DNA of 64,000 bases from Lycium barbarum (Eukaryota; Streptophyta; Magnoliopsida; Solanales; Solanaceae). Positions 33,765-45,139 of this stretch are shown here, in pieces. Each line of letters starts with the position of its first letter. Within the stretch, counting starts at the first letter, position 1. The DNA lies in assembly GCF_019175385.1 (NCBI RefSeq), contig NC_083337.1, positions 49,638,938-49,702,937 of the forward strand. Reading direction: 5' to 3'. The translations under genes were made by a program, and so were the position numbers. The notes beneath the pieces are model-generated. The model did no database searches. It saw only the letters and a program-made list of their open reading frames with translations, and had not been told where the DNA came from.

Positions 33765-36275
33765 TGTCACGACCCAACCCCGTGGGCCGTGACTAGTGCC
33801 CTAACTGGACACCCATACTTATTCACTTACTAAATCGACATATCAAAGACTTAGTCATATTTAACATACGTTATTTTGCACAAATATTGAGAACAGACGT
33901 TGTCTTAAGCAGTCACCTGTAACAGAAATATCATACAAAAGACGGCAGGCTGGCGAAATACACATCGCCCGAATATACATACATATACATACATATGGGC
34001 CGTTTCGGCCATAATAGAAAACGGGACCGCTTAAGGCACAAGTCACAGACATAACCGAACAAACACGACCCATGACCCACATATATGTCTACAGGCCTCT
34101 ACAAACCACAACAGAAACATATGACGGGACAGGGCCCCGCCGTACCCCAAATAGTCATATATACAGAAACATGGACAACAAAAGGTATGTACCAAAAATA
34201 TGGGCTCCGGATCAAAGGAGTACTCCAAAATAGCAGAATAGGGATCCTACACTGGCGGGTCGCCAGAATGAACGTCTGCACCTGCGGGCATGAAATGCAG
34301 CCCCCGAAGAAAGGGGGTCAGTACGAAATATGTACTAAGTATGTAAAGCATGAAATACAGTAATCCAAATCATAACTGAAGTGAGAAGTACGGAAAATGG
34401 ATACAGAATTAGTATATCAAAACCTGTACTGAAAACATAGATAATGCAAATAAAAATCATGCATAAGGCTCAGGAACGTGGTCGCCACTCCGACGCTGGC
34501 GCCACAACACATCATACTCCAGAAGGTTTCAAATCTCCGTACAATCCCTAACAAATCGTATCAGCATAACATATCACAACATCAAAGAACATCGTATGCC
34601 ATAACACATCATAACTCCATATATAAGCGGTATCCGGCCCTATGGCGAGGGTCTCGGAAACCGTAACACATCATACTGCCGAATATAACATAGTGCGCAC
34701 GAAGACAAAACTGGCCCGGGATCCGGCGAACAATATCATAGTAGTATGCACGAGCGGAGTAGTGAGGAAACCATATGCATATAATTACATAAATAAATTT
34801 CAAAACTCGATGGAGAAATATATTTACCAACCTCTGAAAGCTCAAGAATAAGATTCGGGTCAATCGAAATTAGTATAAGAAAGTTACGAGCTTTTGAAGT
34901 ACAGAACCTTCTGAACAACATTTCATAAGCCATACTCAGAAATTTAAGTAACAACCATATTCGGTAACTTTCAAATATCCTTATGGATCAAACCAAATAG
35001 AAACTTTAGTACCATATGTACGTATCAAAATATCTATCAAAGACTTAAGTCATATCGATTTTCTTTCGAACGACATTCGGAAATATACCGACTAGAATCT
35101 TCGAACATCATATATACATATCAAACCATATGGAATACTTATGGAAATCAAAGACATCGGCCATTCTAGTGGCGCTAAGAATAGAATTTTCTTTTGAATC
35201 ATACATATACGTTATTTGTTCGTTCCATAAAGGTCATGCCAAAAGAAAGAAAGGTAGGCTCTACATACCTCAATCGCTTCCTAAGCTAATCTCAACTCAA
35301 GTATCGGGCTCCCCAAGATCTACAATAACATAATTAAATACCAACGTTAGCTACAAGTACTTAGGAATTCAATCCTAAGCTAGTACTTGTCTACAGAAAT
35401 TTCGGCAGCATTTCCCCTATATATTCGCCTATCCGAATTTCCAATTGCTCTCCTATTGACACAGAAATACCAACAATAACATATGGACACAACCATATCT
35501 TCAATTCTTTTATTCCAACAAGAACAACACCATATCAAAACAGCCCCCAACTATAACATAACGATGCCGGAAATTCTAACGAACACTTACAATACACCAA
35601 GCAGCCCATATACACTTTTTATACCTTATTTCATGCAATCTTTTCAGCAAATTTAATGAAATACTACAGCAGCTACACCACAACTACATCATCTATCCAT
35701 ATGCAAGTAAACCACATTATTATCATTATAATCCCTACAACAACCCACAACAAATTTAACTCCAACTCTAACCATTAAATTCCTTCATTCGCATCACATA
35801 ATCCATGATAACAACAACAATAATCATATGAACATAATCATACCCTCAATCCTTTCAATTCAACAAGGATAACAACATGTCCATAAAACAACACAACTTT
35901 AAATTTAACCATTTAATTCCTACATAATGCTACTAAAATCAATTCATCATTCTTACTCAAAACACCCCCCTTACACGGCTCAATTTATAATTCAACATCA
36001 ACATACATAACCCTTTTGTATTCAACACACATCTACCAAGCTATACAAGTCTAAACTACCTCCAAAACATGTAGAAAAGAATTAAATCTTACCTTAGAGA
36101 CAAGCTCTAATTTTCACCATGTAATGTCTTCAAGAAAGCCATGGCCGTGAGTTTCCATGGCTACCATGATCTCCATCTTTTTCCTCCTCTTGATCTTCAA
36201 ATCTCTCCAATTAATTGTGTAGAAGGGGGCAAAAATAGGCTGGCCGTGAACAGTGCCGCCGTGAACAGTGCCCGT
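33765..36275 (-). repeat. T7 LTR copy 1, incomplete
   Basis: It starts TGTCACGACCCAACCCCGTG, the reverse complement of an LTR end, and matches 38910 onwards with offset 5145. It stops at about 36275, where copy 2 continues for several hundred bases more. Then filler CAACAG joins T6 LTR text GTACCCATCG (36281). Landmarks are the conserved hairpin 34301-34317 and AAATTTCGGCAGCATTTCCC at 35397-35416. It is part of a tandem duplication, not an independent insertion. Confidence 0.85.
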
Positions 36276-38613
36276 CAACAGTACCCATCGAGTTTTAAAA
36301 AAAATAATATTGTTCCCCAAGAAGGAGGAACACTTGGTAACCTTCCGTAGTTCGGTGGCTAAGACTCAGATAGACTTTTTACTCCTTAGGAAGGATGATA
36401 AAGGTCTGTGCAAAGATTGTAAGGTCATTACGAGCGAATATCTTACAACCCGACATAAGCTCTTGGTGATGGATTTAGCGATTAAGATGACGAGGAAGAA
36501 GAGGGTCGTGGAGGACCGACCTAGGATCAGATGGGGGAGTTTGACCACGATTAGTGCCCTGGAGATGGGAGAGAAATTGAAGGATATGGGGGCCTGGGAT
36601 AGTAGTGGGGATGCGACCAGTATGTGGGATAAGACGGCTAGTTGCATTAGGGTGGTAGCAAGGGAAGGGTTGGGGGTCTCGACAGGTAGTTGTGGACAGC
36701 ATCGAGGGGACTGGTGGTGGAATGGAGAAGTTCAAAGGAAGGTGGAAGCAAAGAAGGTGGCGTATGTGAAGTTGATAGAAAGCAAGGATGAGGTGGAGAA
36801 GTGGACAAATACAGAACTTTATAAGATGGCGAGGAAGGAGGCGAAATTGGCGGTTTCGACGGCAAAAACGGCAGCTTTTGAACGCATGTATGCTGAACTA
36901 GAAGAGAAAGGAGGGGACCAGAAATTGTTCAGGCTAGCCAAGGCGAGGGAGAGAAAGGCACGTGATGTGGATCAAGTAAAGTGCATCAAGGACGAGCATG
37001 GCAAAGTATTGGGAGAGGAGACTCTCATTAGACGGATATGGCAGTCATACTTCTGCAAACTCTTGAATGAAGAAGGGGACAGAGACATTGTGTTGGGAGA
37101 ATTAGAACATACAGGAAGGCGTCACGATTTTGGGTATTGCAGGAGTATTAAGGTTGACGAGGTTAAGGGTGTTGTTCGTAGGATGCGCAGGGGAAGAGTG
37201 ACCGGACCTGACGAGATTCCTAGGGAATTCTGGAAGAGCGTGGGCCCGGCAGGTCTGGAGTGGCTTACTAGGTTGTTTAATGTCATCTTTAAGACGACAT
37301 TGATGCCCGAAGAATGGAGGGCGAGTGTAATGATCCCTCTATACAAGAATAAGGGAGATATCCAGAGTTGCAACAACTATAGAGGTATCAAGCTGCTAAG
37401 CCATACTATGAAAGTGTGGGAAAGGGTGGTGGAGATGAGGGTGAGGAGAGGTGTGTCTATTTCAGAGAACCAGTTCGGATTCATGCCGGGACGCTCAACT
37501 ACAGAAGCCATCCATCTTGTGAGAAGGTTGGTGGAGCAGTATAGGGAGAGGAAGAAGGACTTACACATGGTATTCATCGACCTAGAAAAGGCTTATGACA
37601 AAGTTCCAAGACAAATCCTATGGAAATGCTTGGAGGCTAAAAGTGTACCTGTGGCATACATTAGGGTTATCAAGGACATGTATGAGGGATCAAAAACCAG
37701 GGTAAGGACAGTAGGAGGAGACTCAGAGCACTTTCCAGTTGTGATGGGGTTACATCAAGGATCAGCTCTTAGTCCATTTTTATTTGCCTTGGTGATGGAT
37801 GAATTGACACGACAAATTCAAGGTGAGGTGTCATGGTGTATGTTGTTCGCGGACGACATAGTCCTGATCGACGAGACTCGTAGCGGAGTTAACGCTAAGC
37901 TGGAGAGTTGGAGATATACTCTGGAGTCTAAAGGGTTTAAGCTGAGTAGGACCAAGACAGAGTACTTGGAGCGTAAGTTCAGTGAAGCACCTCAGGAGGA
38001 TGGCTTGGAAGTGAGACTTGGTACCCAGGCCATCCAGAAGAAAAGTTGTTTCAAGTACCTTGGGTCTATTCTGCAAAGCTGCGGGGAGATTGACGATGAT
38101 GTCACACATCGTATTGGGGCAGGGTGGATGAAATGGCGGCTTTCTTCCGGAGTGCTATGTGACAAGAAGGTGCCACCAAAACTTAAGGGCAAGTTCTACA
38201 AAGTGGTGGTTAGACCGACTATGTTGTATGGGGCGGAGTGTTGGCCGGTTAAGATCTCTCACGTTCAAAAGATGAAAGTTGCCGAGATGAGAATGTTAAG
38301 ATGGATGTGTGGCCACACCAGGAGTGACAGGATTAGGAATGAGCATATTCGGGATAAGGTGGGGGTGGCCTCGGTGGAAGATAAGATGCGAGAAGCGAGA
38401 TTGAGATGGTTTGGGCATGTGAAGAGGAGAGACACAGATGCCCCAGTACGGAGGTGTGAGAGGTTGGCCATGGATGGTTTCAGACAAGGTAAGGGTAGAC
38501 CGAAGAAGTATTGGGGAGAGGTAATTAGACACGACATGGCGCAACTACAGCTTACCGAGGACATGACCTTAGATAGGAGGGTTTGGAGGACCCAAATTAG
38601 GGTAGAAGGCTAG
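36268..38613 (+). CDS. RTE-like LINE copy b: uninterrupted truncated endonuclease-RT frame (781 codons)
   Basis: The frame is open from the T7/T6 junction to the stop at 38611-38613. The LINE part begins near [11 protein letters not shown]; the first in-frame ATG is at 36469. Residues 17-65 are the very end of the endonuclease ([14 protein letters not shown]). RT follows: [11 protein letters not shown] (about residue 368), [11 protein letters not shown] (about 436), [10 protein letters not shown], and FADDIVLID (about 527) with the two catalytic Asp. A C-terminal region with [11 protein letters not shown] and [11 protein letters not shown] (about 743) ends at IRVEG. In autonomous LINEs this enzyme copies RNA at a nicked target. 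Without the endonuclease it cannot be autonomous, and no promoter of its own is visible. Confidence 0.8.
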   Translation: MPVNSTHRVLKKIILFPKKEEHLVTFRSSVAKTQIDFLLLRKDDKGLCKDCKVITSEYLTTRHKLLVMDLAIKMTRKKRVVEDRPRIRWGSLTTISALEMGEKLKDMGAWDSSGDATSMWDKTASCIRVVAREGLGVSTGSCGQHRGDWWWNGEVQRKVEAKKVAYVKLIESKDEVEKWTNTELYKMARKEAKLAVSTAKTAAFERMYAELEEKGGDQKLFRLAKARERKARDVDQVKCIKDEHGKVLGEETLIRRIWQSYFCKLLNEEGDRDIVLGELEHTGRRHDFGYCRSIKVDEVKGVVRRMRRGRVTGPDEIPREFWKSVGPAGLEWLTRLFNVIFKTTLMPEEWRASVMIPLYKNKGDIQSCNNYRGIKLLSHTMKVWERVVEMRVRRGVSISENQFGFMPGRSTTEAIHLVRRLVEQYRERKKDLHMVFIDLEKAYDKVPRQILWKCLEAKSVPVAYIRVIKDMYEGSKTRVRTVGGDSEHFPVVMGLHQGSALSPFLFALVMDELTRQIQGEVSWCMLFADDIVLIDETRSGVNAKLESWRYTLESKGFKLSRTKTEYLERKFSEAPQEDGLEVRLGTQAIQKKSCFKYLGSILQSCGEIDDDVTHRIGAGWMKWRLSSGVLCDKKVPPKLKGKFYKVVVRPTMLYGAECWPVKISHVQKMKVAEMRMLRWMCGHTRSDRIRNEHIRDKVGVASVEDKMREARLRWFGHVKRRDTDAPVRRCERLAMDGFRQGKGRPKKYWGEVIRHDMAQLQLTEDMTLDRRVWRTQIRVEG

Positions 38614-38909
38614 TAGATAGTCTCGTTTTCCGTTCTTATTAGTAGTCGCATTATCGCAATATAATTTCTTCTTCTCAGATTTCTGCTATTATCTGTTATT
38701 TCCTGTGCTTTGATTATCTTGTGTTATCTGTGTCGCTTGCATTATTTCATTTCATATCGCTTTGATTCTCTTAACCTTATCTGCCTTCTTTTTATGCGTT
38801 TATTGAGCCGATGGTCTTTCAGAAACAGCCGTTCTACCTTGGTAGGAGTAAGGTCTGCGTACACTCTACCCTCCCCAGACCCCACGATGTGGGATTTAAC
38901 TGGGTGGTT
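38614..38909 (+). other. LINE copy b 3' UTR and tail
   Basis: Untranslated tail with TACCTTGGTAGGAGTAAGG and CCCCAGACCCCACGATGTGG, ending TGGGTGGTT at the T7 insertion. TGGTT is a mutated form of the TTGTT duplication. Confidence 0.85.
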
Positions 38910-41873
38910 TGTCACGACCCAACCCCGTGGGCCGTGACTAGTGCCCTAACTGGACACCCATACTTATTCACTTACTAAATCGACATATCAAAGACTTAGT
39001 CATATTTAACATACGTTATTTTGCACAAATATTGAGAACAGACGTCGTCTTAAGTGTTCACCTGTAACAGAAATATCACACAAAATCCGGCAGGCTGGCG
39101 GAATACACATCGCCCTAATATACATACATATACATACATATGGGCCGTTTCGGCCATAATAGCAAACGGGACCGCTTAAGGCACAAGTCACAGACATAAC
39201 CGAACAAACACGACCCATGACCCACATATATGTCTACAGGCCTCTACAAACCACAACAGAAACATATGACGGGATAGGGCCCCGCCGTACCCCCAAATAG
39301 TCATATATACAGAAACATGGACAACAAAAGCTATGTACCAAAAATATGGGCTCTGGATCAAGGGAGTACTCCAAAATAGCAGAATAGGGATCCTACACTG
39401 GCGGGTCGCCAGAACGAACGTCTGCACCTGCGGGCATGAAATGCAGCCCCCGAAGAAAGGGGGTCAGTACGAAATATGTACTAAGTATGTAAAGCATGAA
39501 ATACAGTAATCCAAATCATAACTGAAGTGAGAAGTACGGAAAATGGATACAGAATTAGTATATCAAAACCTGTGCTGAAAACATAGATAATGCAAATAAA
39601 AATCATGCATAGGGCTCAGGAACGTGGTCGCCACTCCGACGCTGGCGCCACAACACATCATACTCCAGAAGGTTTCAAATCTCCGTACAATCCCGAACAA
39701 ATCGTATCATCATAACATATCACAACATCATAGAACATCGTATGCCATAACACATCATAACTCCATATATAAGCGGTATCCGTCCCTATGGCGAGGGTCT
39801 CGGAAACCGTAACACATCATACTGCCGAATATAACATAGTGCGCACAAAGACAAAACCGGCCCGGGATCCGGCGAACGATATCATAGTAGTATGCACGAG
39901 CGGAGTAGTGAGGAAACCATATGCATATAATTACATAAATAAATTTCAAAACTCGATGGAGAAATATATTTACCGACCTCTGAAAGCTCAAGAATAAGAT
40001 TCGGGTCAATCAGAATTAGTATAAGAAAGTTACGAGCTTTTGAAGTACAGAACCTTCTGAACAACATTTCATAAGCCATACTCGGAAATTTAAGTAACAA
40101 CCATATTCGGTAACTTTCAAATATCCTTATGCATCAAACCAAATAGAAACTTTAGTACCATATGTACGTATCAAAATATCTATCAAAGACTTAAGTCATA
40201 TCGATTTTCTTTCGAACGACATTCGGAAATATACCGACTAGAATCTTCGAACATCATATATACATATCAAACCATATGGAATACTTATGGAAATCAAAGA
40301 CATCGGCCATCCTAGTGGCGCTAAGAATGGAATTTTCTTTCGAATCATACATATACGTTATTTGTTCGTTCCATAAAGGTCATGCCAAAAGAAAGAAAGG
40401 TAGGCTCTACATACCTCGATCGCTTCCTAAGCTAATCTCAACTCAAGTATCGGGCTCCCCAAGATCTACAATAACATAATTAAATACCAACGTTAGCTAC
40501 AAGTACTTAGGAATTCAATCCTAAGCTAGTACTTGTCTACAGAAATTTCGGCAGCATTTCCCCTATATATTCGCCTATCCGAATTTCCAATTGCTCTCCT
40601 GTTGACACAGAAATACCAACAATAACATATGGACACAACCATATCTTCAATTCTTTTATTCCAACAAGAACAACAACATATCAAAACAGCCCCCAACTAT
40701 AACATAACGATGCCCGAAATTCTAACGAACACTTACAATACACCAAGCAGCACATATACACTTCTTATACCTTATTTCATGCAATCTTTTCAGCAAATTT
40801 AATGAAATACTACAACAGCTACACCACAACTACATCATCTATCCATATCCAAGTAAACCACATTATTATCATTATAATCCCTACAACAACCCACAACAAA
40901 TTTAACTCCAACTCTAACCATTAAATTCCTTCATTCTCATCACATAATCCATGATAACAACAACAATAATCATATGAACATAATCATACCCTCAATCCTT
41001 TCAATTCAGCAAGGATAACAACATGTCCATAAAACAACACAACTTTAAATTTAACCATTTAATGCCTAGATAATGCTACTAAAATCAATTTATCATTCTT
41101 ACTCAAAACACCCCCCTTACACGGCTCAATTTATAATTCAACATCAACATACATAACCCTTTTGTATTCGACACATATCTACCAAGATATACAAGTCTAA
41201 ACTACCTCCAAAACATGTAGAAAAGAATTAAATCTTACCTTAGAGACAAGCTCTAATTTTCACCATGTAATGTCTTCAAGAAAGCCATGGCCGTGAGTTG
41301 CCATGGCTACCATGATCTCCATCTTTTTCCTTCTCTTGATCTTCAAATCTCTCCAATTAATTGTGTAGAAGGGGGCAAAAACGGGCTGGCCGTGAACAGT
41401 GCCTCCGTGAGCAGTGCGCCGCTGTGAGTGGCGCCGCCGTGAACAGTGCCCGTGACCTTTCTCTCTCTTTAAGTTGAGAGATTCTCTCACTAAAATACAC
41501 TTTGTTAAATCTGAAAAATAAGATATATGACTCATATTTCATGAATTTATATGCCTCCCATTGGATTGACATGTGTCCCATTATCATCCATGTACCAAAT
41601 CAAATTTAGCCACATGTTGTGGGGCCTACTTAGTGGTCTAATTAACTTAATTAATCTCCATTAGTCACTAATCCCCACTTAATAATCCAATCATGGTAAA
41701 TTATTCCCAAATCTCCACTAATATTTCCACTAATTGTAATTAATTAGCAAAACCGTGCAATTATTAAAATAGGAATTAAAAGTCCTTGTCTCCTATCCAA
41801 AAATAATCTTGTCCTTGGATTTATATTGATTAACTTACGAATAATCCATCGTATAAAAATACAGGGTATAACA
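38910..41873 (-). mobile_element. T7 LTR copy 2: full-length minus-strand solo LTR (2964 bp)
   Basis: It begins TGTCACGACCCAACCCCGTG and ends CAGGGTATAACA. The right flank TTGTT (41874-41878) matches the left flank of copy 1 (33760-33764) and, with one change, its own left flank. This is the original solo-LTR insertion in the LINE tail, later part-duplicated to the left. The conserved hairpin is at 39447-39463. A GC-rich patch of repeated GTGAACAGTGCC lies at about 41390-41452. The frames on either strand are not conserved genes. Confidence 0.88.
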
Positions 41874-42329
41874 TTGTTTTTGTTGTTGTTGTGCATATGT
41901 ATATGAAGCGACGCCTTATGAGATTTATGATCTTATTCTATGTTCTCTTAACGCCGTTATTCGTTGCTAGTCCTACCTTATAATAATTGTTCCTTCAAGG
42001 TGAGACAAAGCCATGATGATTATTCCAAAATATATTCGGAGGTTACCGACCTTACGTCACTCCGATAGAGACATAACGTTCTTTGGGCTCTCCTGCATGC
42101 TGCTTACATGATATATGTATATGATACATGAACATGATATATGTATATGTATTTGGGGTAAGGGGAAAGGTGAGGCGTTATAGACGCATAGCCACCTGAT
42201 CAGTTGGTATAATATGATATCGTCCCGGACGCGGGATGCCCGGACGCGGGATATATGGATAAATGGATCGGGATGCACGTTCCGCAGCAATATAATATAT
42301 AAATGGATCGGGCTGCACGTTCCGCAGCA

Positions 42330-42422
<93 letters not shown>

Positions 42423-43045
42423 ATTGGGCTGCACGTTCCGCATCACTAAGCATGCATGGTACCCGCCAAAAAGGCACTTATGTGTACAGGTTGCTTTTTT
42501 ATCTCACGATATGCTCTACATTTCCTTCGTGTATTTATTCATGCTATGTATCCCTCGTATGTTATTATTCATGCCTTACATACCTGGTACATTGCTCGTA
42601 CTGACGTCCCTTCTTGTGGACGTTGCGTTTCATGCCACGCAGGTACACCCAGGTGAGTAAAGGACATTGCTAGAAGATGCTTCAGCTGGATTGGCGAGCT
42701 CCACTTTCTTTCGGAATGTTTTTGAGTCAGAGTACATATGTTATGATTTCTGATTAATGTTAGAGACTTTGCAGACAGAGTCGTGGGTATAGAATGTCGG
42801 TATTGTAAGCGGCTCCACCAGCCGATATGTTATTAAGTTTCATGTTACAAGTTTCATGTGATGATAGATTTTATTTGAATTGAGTACGATGAAAAGAAAG
42901 ATTCTGAAAGCTTTACTATGTATTTCATTCTTATTTGATTTAAGAGTCCAAAGGGATTATGTATGTAATAAGAGTCAGCGGGTTCGCTCGGCTCCGAATA
43001 TGGGGTCGGGTGCCCATCACACCCTAGCAAGATCAGGGTGTGACA
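41874..43045 (+). repeat. T6 5' LTR, right part
   Basis: It resumes with the LINE tail (TTGTTTTTGTTGTTG), then GTGCATATGTATATGAAGCG as in the 3' LTR at 49424. Contents are an AAGGTGAG hairpin (about 41972-42004), three 40-bp units around a long AT run (42250-42450), and the conserved hairpin in the ACGTCC/GGACGT form (42604-42623). It ends AGGGTGTGACA at 43045. This half resembles T4 rather than T1. Confidence 0.9.
42331..42420. repeat. (AT)n microsatellite in T6 5' LTR, about 90 bp
   Basis: A long AT run between the second and third 40-bp units. The 3' LTR has only about 43 bp at the same place (49941-49983). Frames reading Ile-Tyr repeats here are artefacts. Confidence 0.97.
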
Positions 43046-43260
43046 AAGTGGTATCAGAGCAGGTTGTCCTAGTGGTTGTCTGCAATGTCGTGTCCAGTAG
43101 AGTCCTGTTTTTGGGTGTGAAGCCGGCCACATTTATAAACAGGAGACTGCAGGGCATCTAGGGATTGTTGACCTTCCTTCTGTCTTAGATCGTGCGATAG
43201 AGCCAAGTCGTAGGAGATGAGATTCCTTATATAAGCCTTACATACGACGGAAGAAGGTAA
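43046..43260 (+). promoter_or_regulatory. T6 primer-binding site and leader
   Basis: TGGTATCAGAGC at 43049-43060 matches initiator tRNA-Met. The leader shares GTAGAGTCCTGTTTTT and ATCGTGCGAT (43189-43198) with T3, T9 and T5. GAAG followed by GTAAGT at about 43253 resembles a splice donor. Confidence 0.88.
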
Positions 43261-43950
43261 GTGATGATATGGAAAGTTATAGAAGTAAGTCTTGATATAT
43301 TTGTGCTGTTACCTGGAATGGGAAGCTCTGGGAGGCTGGAATATGTCATATGACTGTATGCCCTGTGAGGCATTGTTGGTATTTGCTGCGTGCAGATTCC
43401 GAATAGTAAGAATTGTAAAGAAGATTCTGCCAGAAATCTTTCAAAATCAGGTCATTTAGTAAGAAACGCCTAACAGGAGGAAGCGTGGGAAAAAAAATTG
43501 TGAATGGACAATAACTGGGATCAGTTGTTTCAGAAAGGTTATGGATTTGGGCATGGCGTGAAAAATAACAGTGAGAAAGACGATTAGCAGTCCAGAGGAT
43601 TAAAATGGATAACATTCGAGGTTTAGTAGGAGCAAGGTCTGTTGGAGGACTTAGAGAGAGTCGACAATCAGTTTTGCTATAGATTATTATACAAGAATGG
43701 TGAGTGGGAATCCGAACAGACTGATACCCGAGTACTTACAAGTAACGGTGACGAGGGTATATTTGTTACCATCGGGAATCTGGGAATCTAAGATGAAAGG
43801 TAGTTGTACACAAAGGTGAAAGGTGAATATTGAGGATTAAAAAGGGTAAAATAGTAATTGTAAAGGAGAGAGACGTGTTACGAAAATGTCTCGGAATCTG
43901 TAGGACTTCGACTTGTTCCAGATCATGTAATAAAGGTCATGCGAGGAAGT
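43261..43950 (+). other. T6 interior, non-coding, upstream of 5S segment
   Basis: No protein similarity. It contains the CCCTGTGAGGCATTGTTGGT module (43361), also in T3 and T9, and a stray AACATTCGAGG (43611) like the left arm of the pre-PPT hairpin. From about 43800 it resembles T1 and T9 upstream of their 5S-like segments. Confidence 0.7.
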
Positions 43951-44058
43951 GGACGCGATTATATCAGCATTAAGGCACCGGATTCCATCGAAGTTTCGAG
44001 GTTAAGCATGCTGAGATGGGAGAAATCCTAGGATGGGTGACCCCCTGGGAAGTGTGCA
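43951..44058 (+). other. 5S rRNA-derived segment in T6 interior
   Basis: This is the best of the three copies. GGACGCGATTATATCAGCAT then GGCACCGGATTCCATCG follow the plant 5S 5' half closely. GGTTAAGCATGCTGAG covers the A-box region, and AGGATGGGTGACCCCCTGGG the intermediate element and C-box. It is in sense with T6. A clear T-run terminator is not seen immediately after it. Confidence 0.88.
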
Positions 44059-44900
44059 AGAAATTCTATAGATTTAGACATAAGAGACAAATGAGAAGTT
44101 AGAGTAGCCTAAGGGAAATTAGAGTATACGGGATGGTTGGAGACCATAAGAGGTCGCGTAGGACGAGGCAGACTAGACTGGTGAAGAGATAGAAAGTGCA
44201 TCCCAGCTCTAGAATTAGGATAGGCTTGAATAGCGTTTGAAAGTATTTTGTGGGCAAGTTGGTAGTAAATATATATATATATATATATGAATGTGTATGA
44301 TATCCCATACGTGATTGTATCGGCAGGCATGTGATGTGTACCCCAGCAACCGGCACTACGGTATAGAAGGCATCAATTGGGTAAGGGTACCGAAGCTCAA
44401 TAGACAACAAAAATAAATGGTACAAGTGTTACAAGGTAAGTTGATGTTACTTTCACTACATGTTAAGACTAAAAAGTTCTAATACAACGATATTTGGAAA
44501 AGAAAGAGAGTGAGTAAATAGAAGGCAAGGAGATCAAATGTCAGAAAGAGGTGAAAGGTAAGAAACCTCGGTGAGGGAAGCCCCGAGAGAAACTACCGGC
44601 AAGGCTCGAGACTACTTGGCCAAAAATTTAAAGGTAGGTACGTGAAAAGGATAAAGTGTGGTAATATGGAACAAAGGAGGAATGTGTGAGGTTCGAGAAC
44701 CAATCTCAATAAGTGGGGCTAAAAGAATAGTGACCACGACAAGAAACGTGAAGTAAGAGAAAGGATGCTTAGGCCTTGTGACGATGCTAAGGTAAGAGGT
44801 ATATAAAGGGATAAATGTATGGTAAAATTTACACGGTTGCCTCGGACATGGAGGAGTTTTCCAAAAGGATAATTTAAGAATAGAACGGAATTGTGCGTTT
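44059..44900 (+). other. T6 interior, non-coding, downstream of 5S segment
   Basis: No protein similarity. An AT microsatellite lies at about 44270-44288. The first 300 bases align with T1 1446-1740 and T9 61450-61720. Confidence 0.7.
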
Positions 44901-45139
44901 AATGTAACGAAATAGTAACAGAGAAGAGGTGACCTGGGAAAGACAAGGGTAATGAGTTGGCGCAGTGGATTAGAAAACCTGTGACATGGAATGAGGACTC
45001 ATGTAAAGACCTAGAAGTTCGATTATAAGGAATGGGCATGAAGAAGAGGACAACTATAAGAGGGACCCTCCCGAAGTATTATAACACCCCATGAGGTCAG
45101 TTGAACATTCGAGGATGAATGTTCTAAAGGGGGGGAGGA
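44901..45139 (+). pseudogene. T6 pol-end relic, then polypurine tract
   Basis: AATAGTAACAGAGAAGAGG and GACCTGGGAAAG read N-S-N-R-E-E and T-W-E, the same place in the chromodomain-like tail as in T1 and T2. The following text (CAACTATAAGAGGGACCCTC, CCCGAAGTATTATAACACCC) matches T1 3617-3660. Then come AACATTCGAGGATGAATGTT (one G:T pair in the stem), the polypurine tract (45126-45139) and the 3' LTR. Confidence 0.7.

Noticed and set aside
33765..41873. T7 as a complete minus-strand element with the LINE as its interior
   Set aside because: The piece between the two T7 LTR copies has no primer-binding site or polypurine tract, the left copy is truncated, and the LINE matches the one in the other T6 LTR; tandem duplication explains it.
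42057..42477. Frames of 99-148 codons rich in Ile-Tyr
   Set aside because: They are translations of the AT microsatellite and 40-bp repeats, and change with repeat number between the two T6 LTRs.
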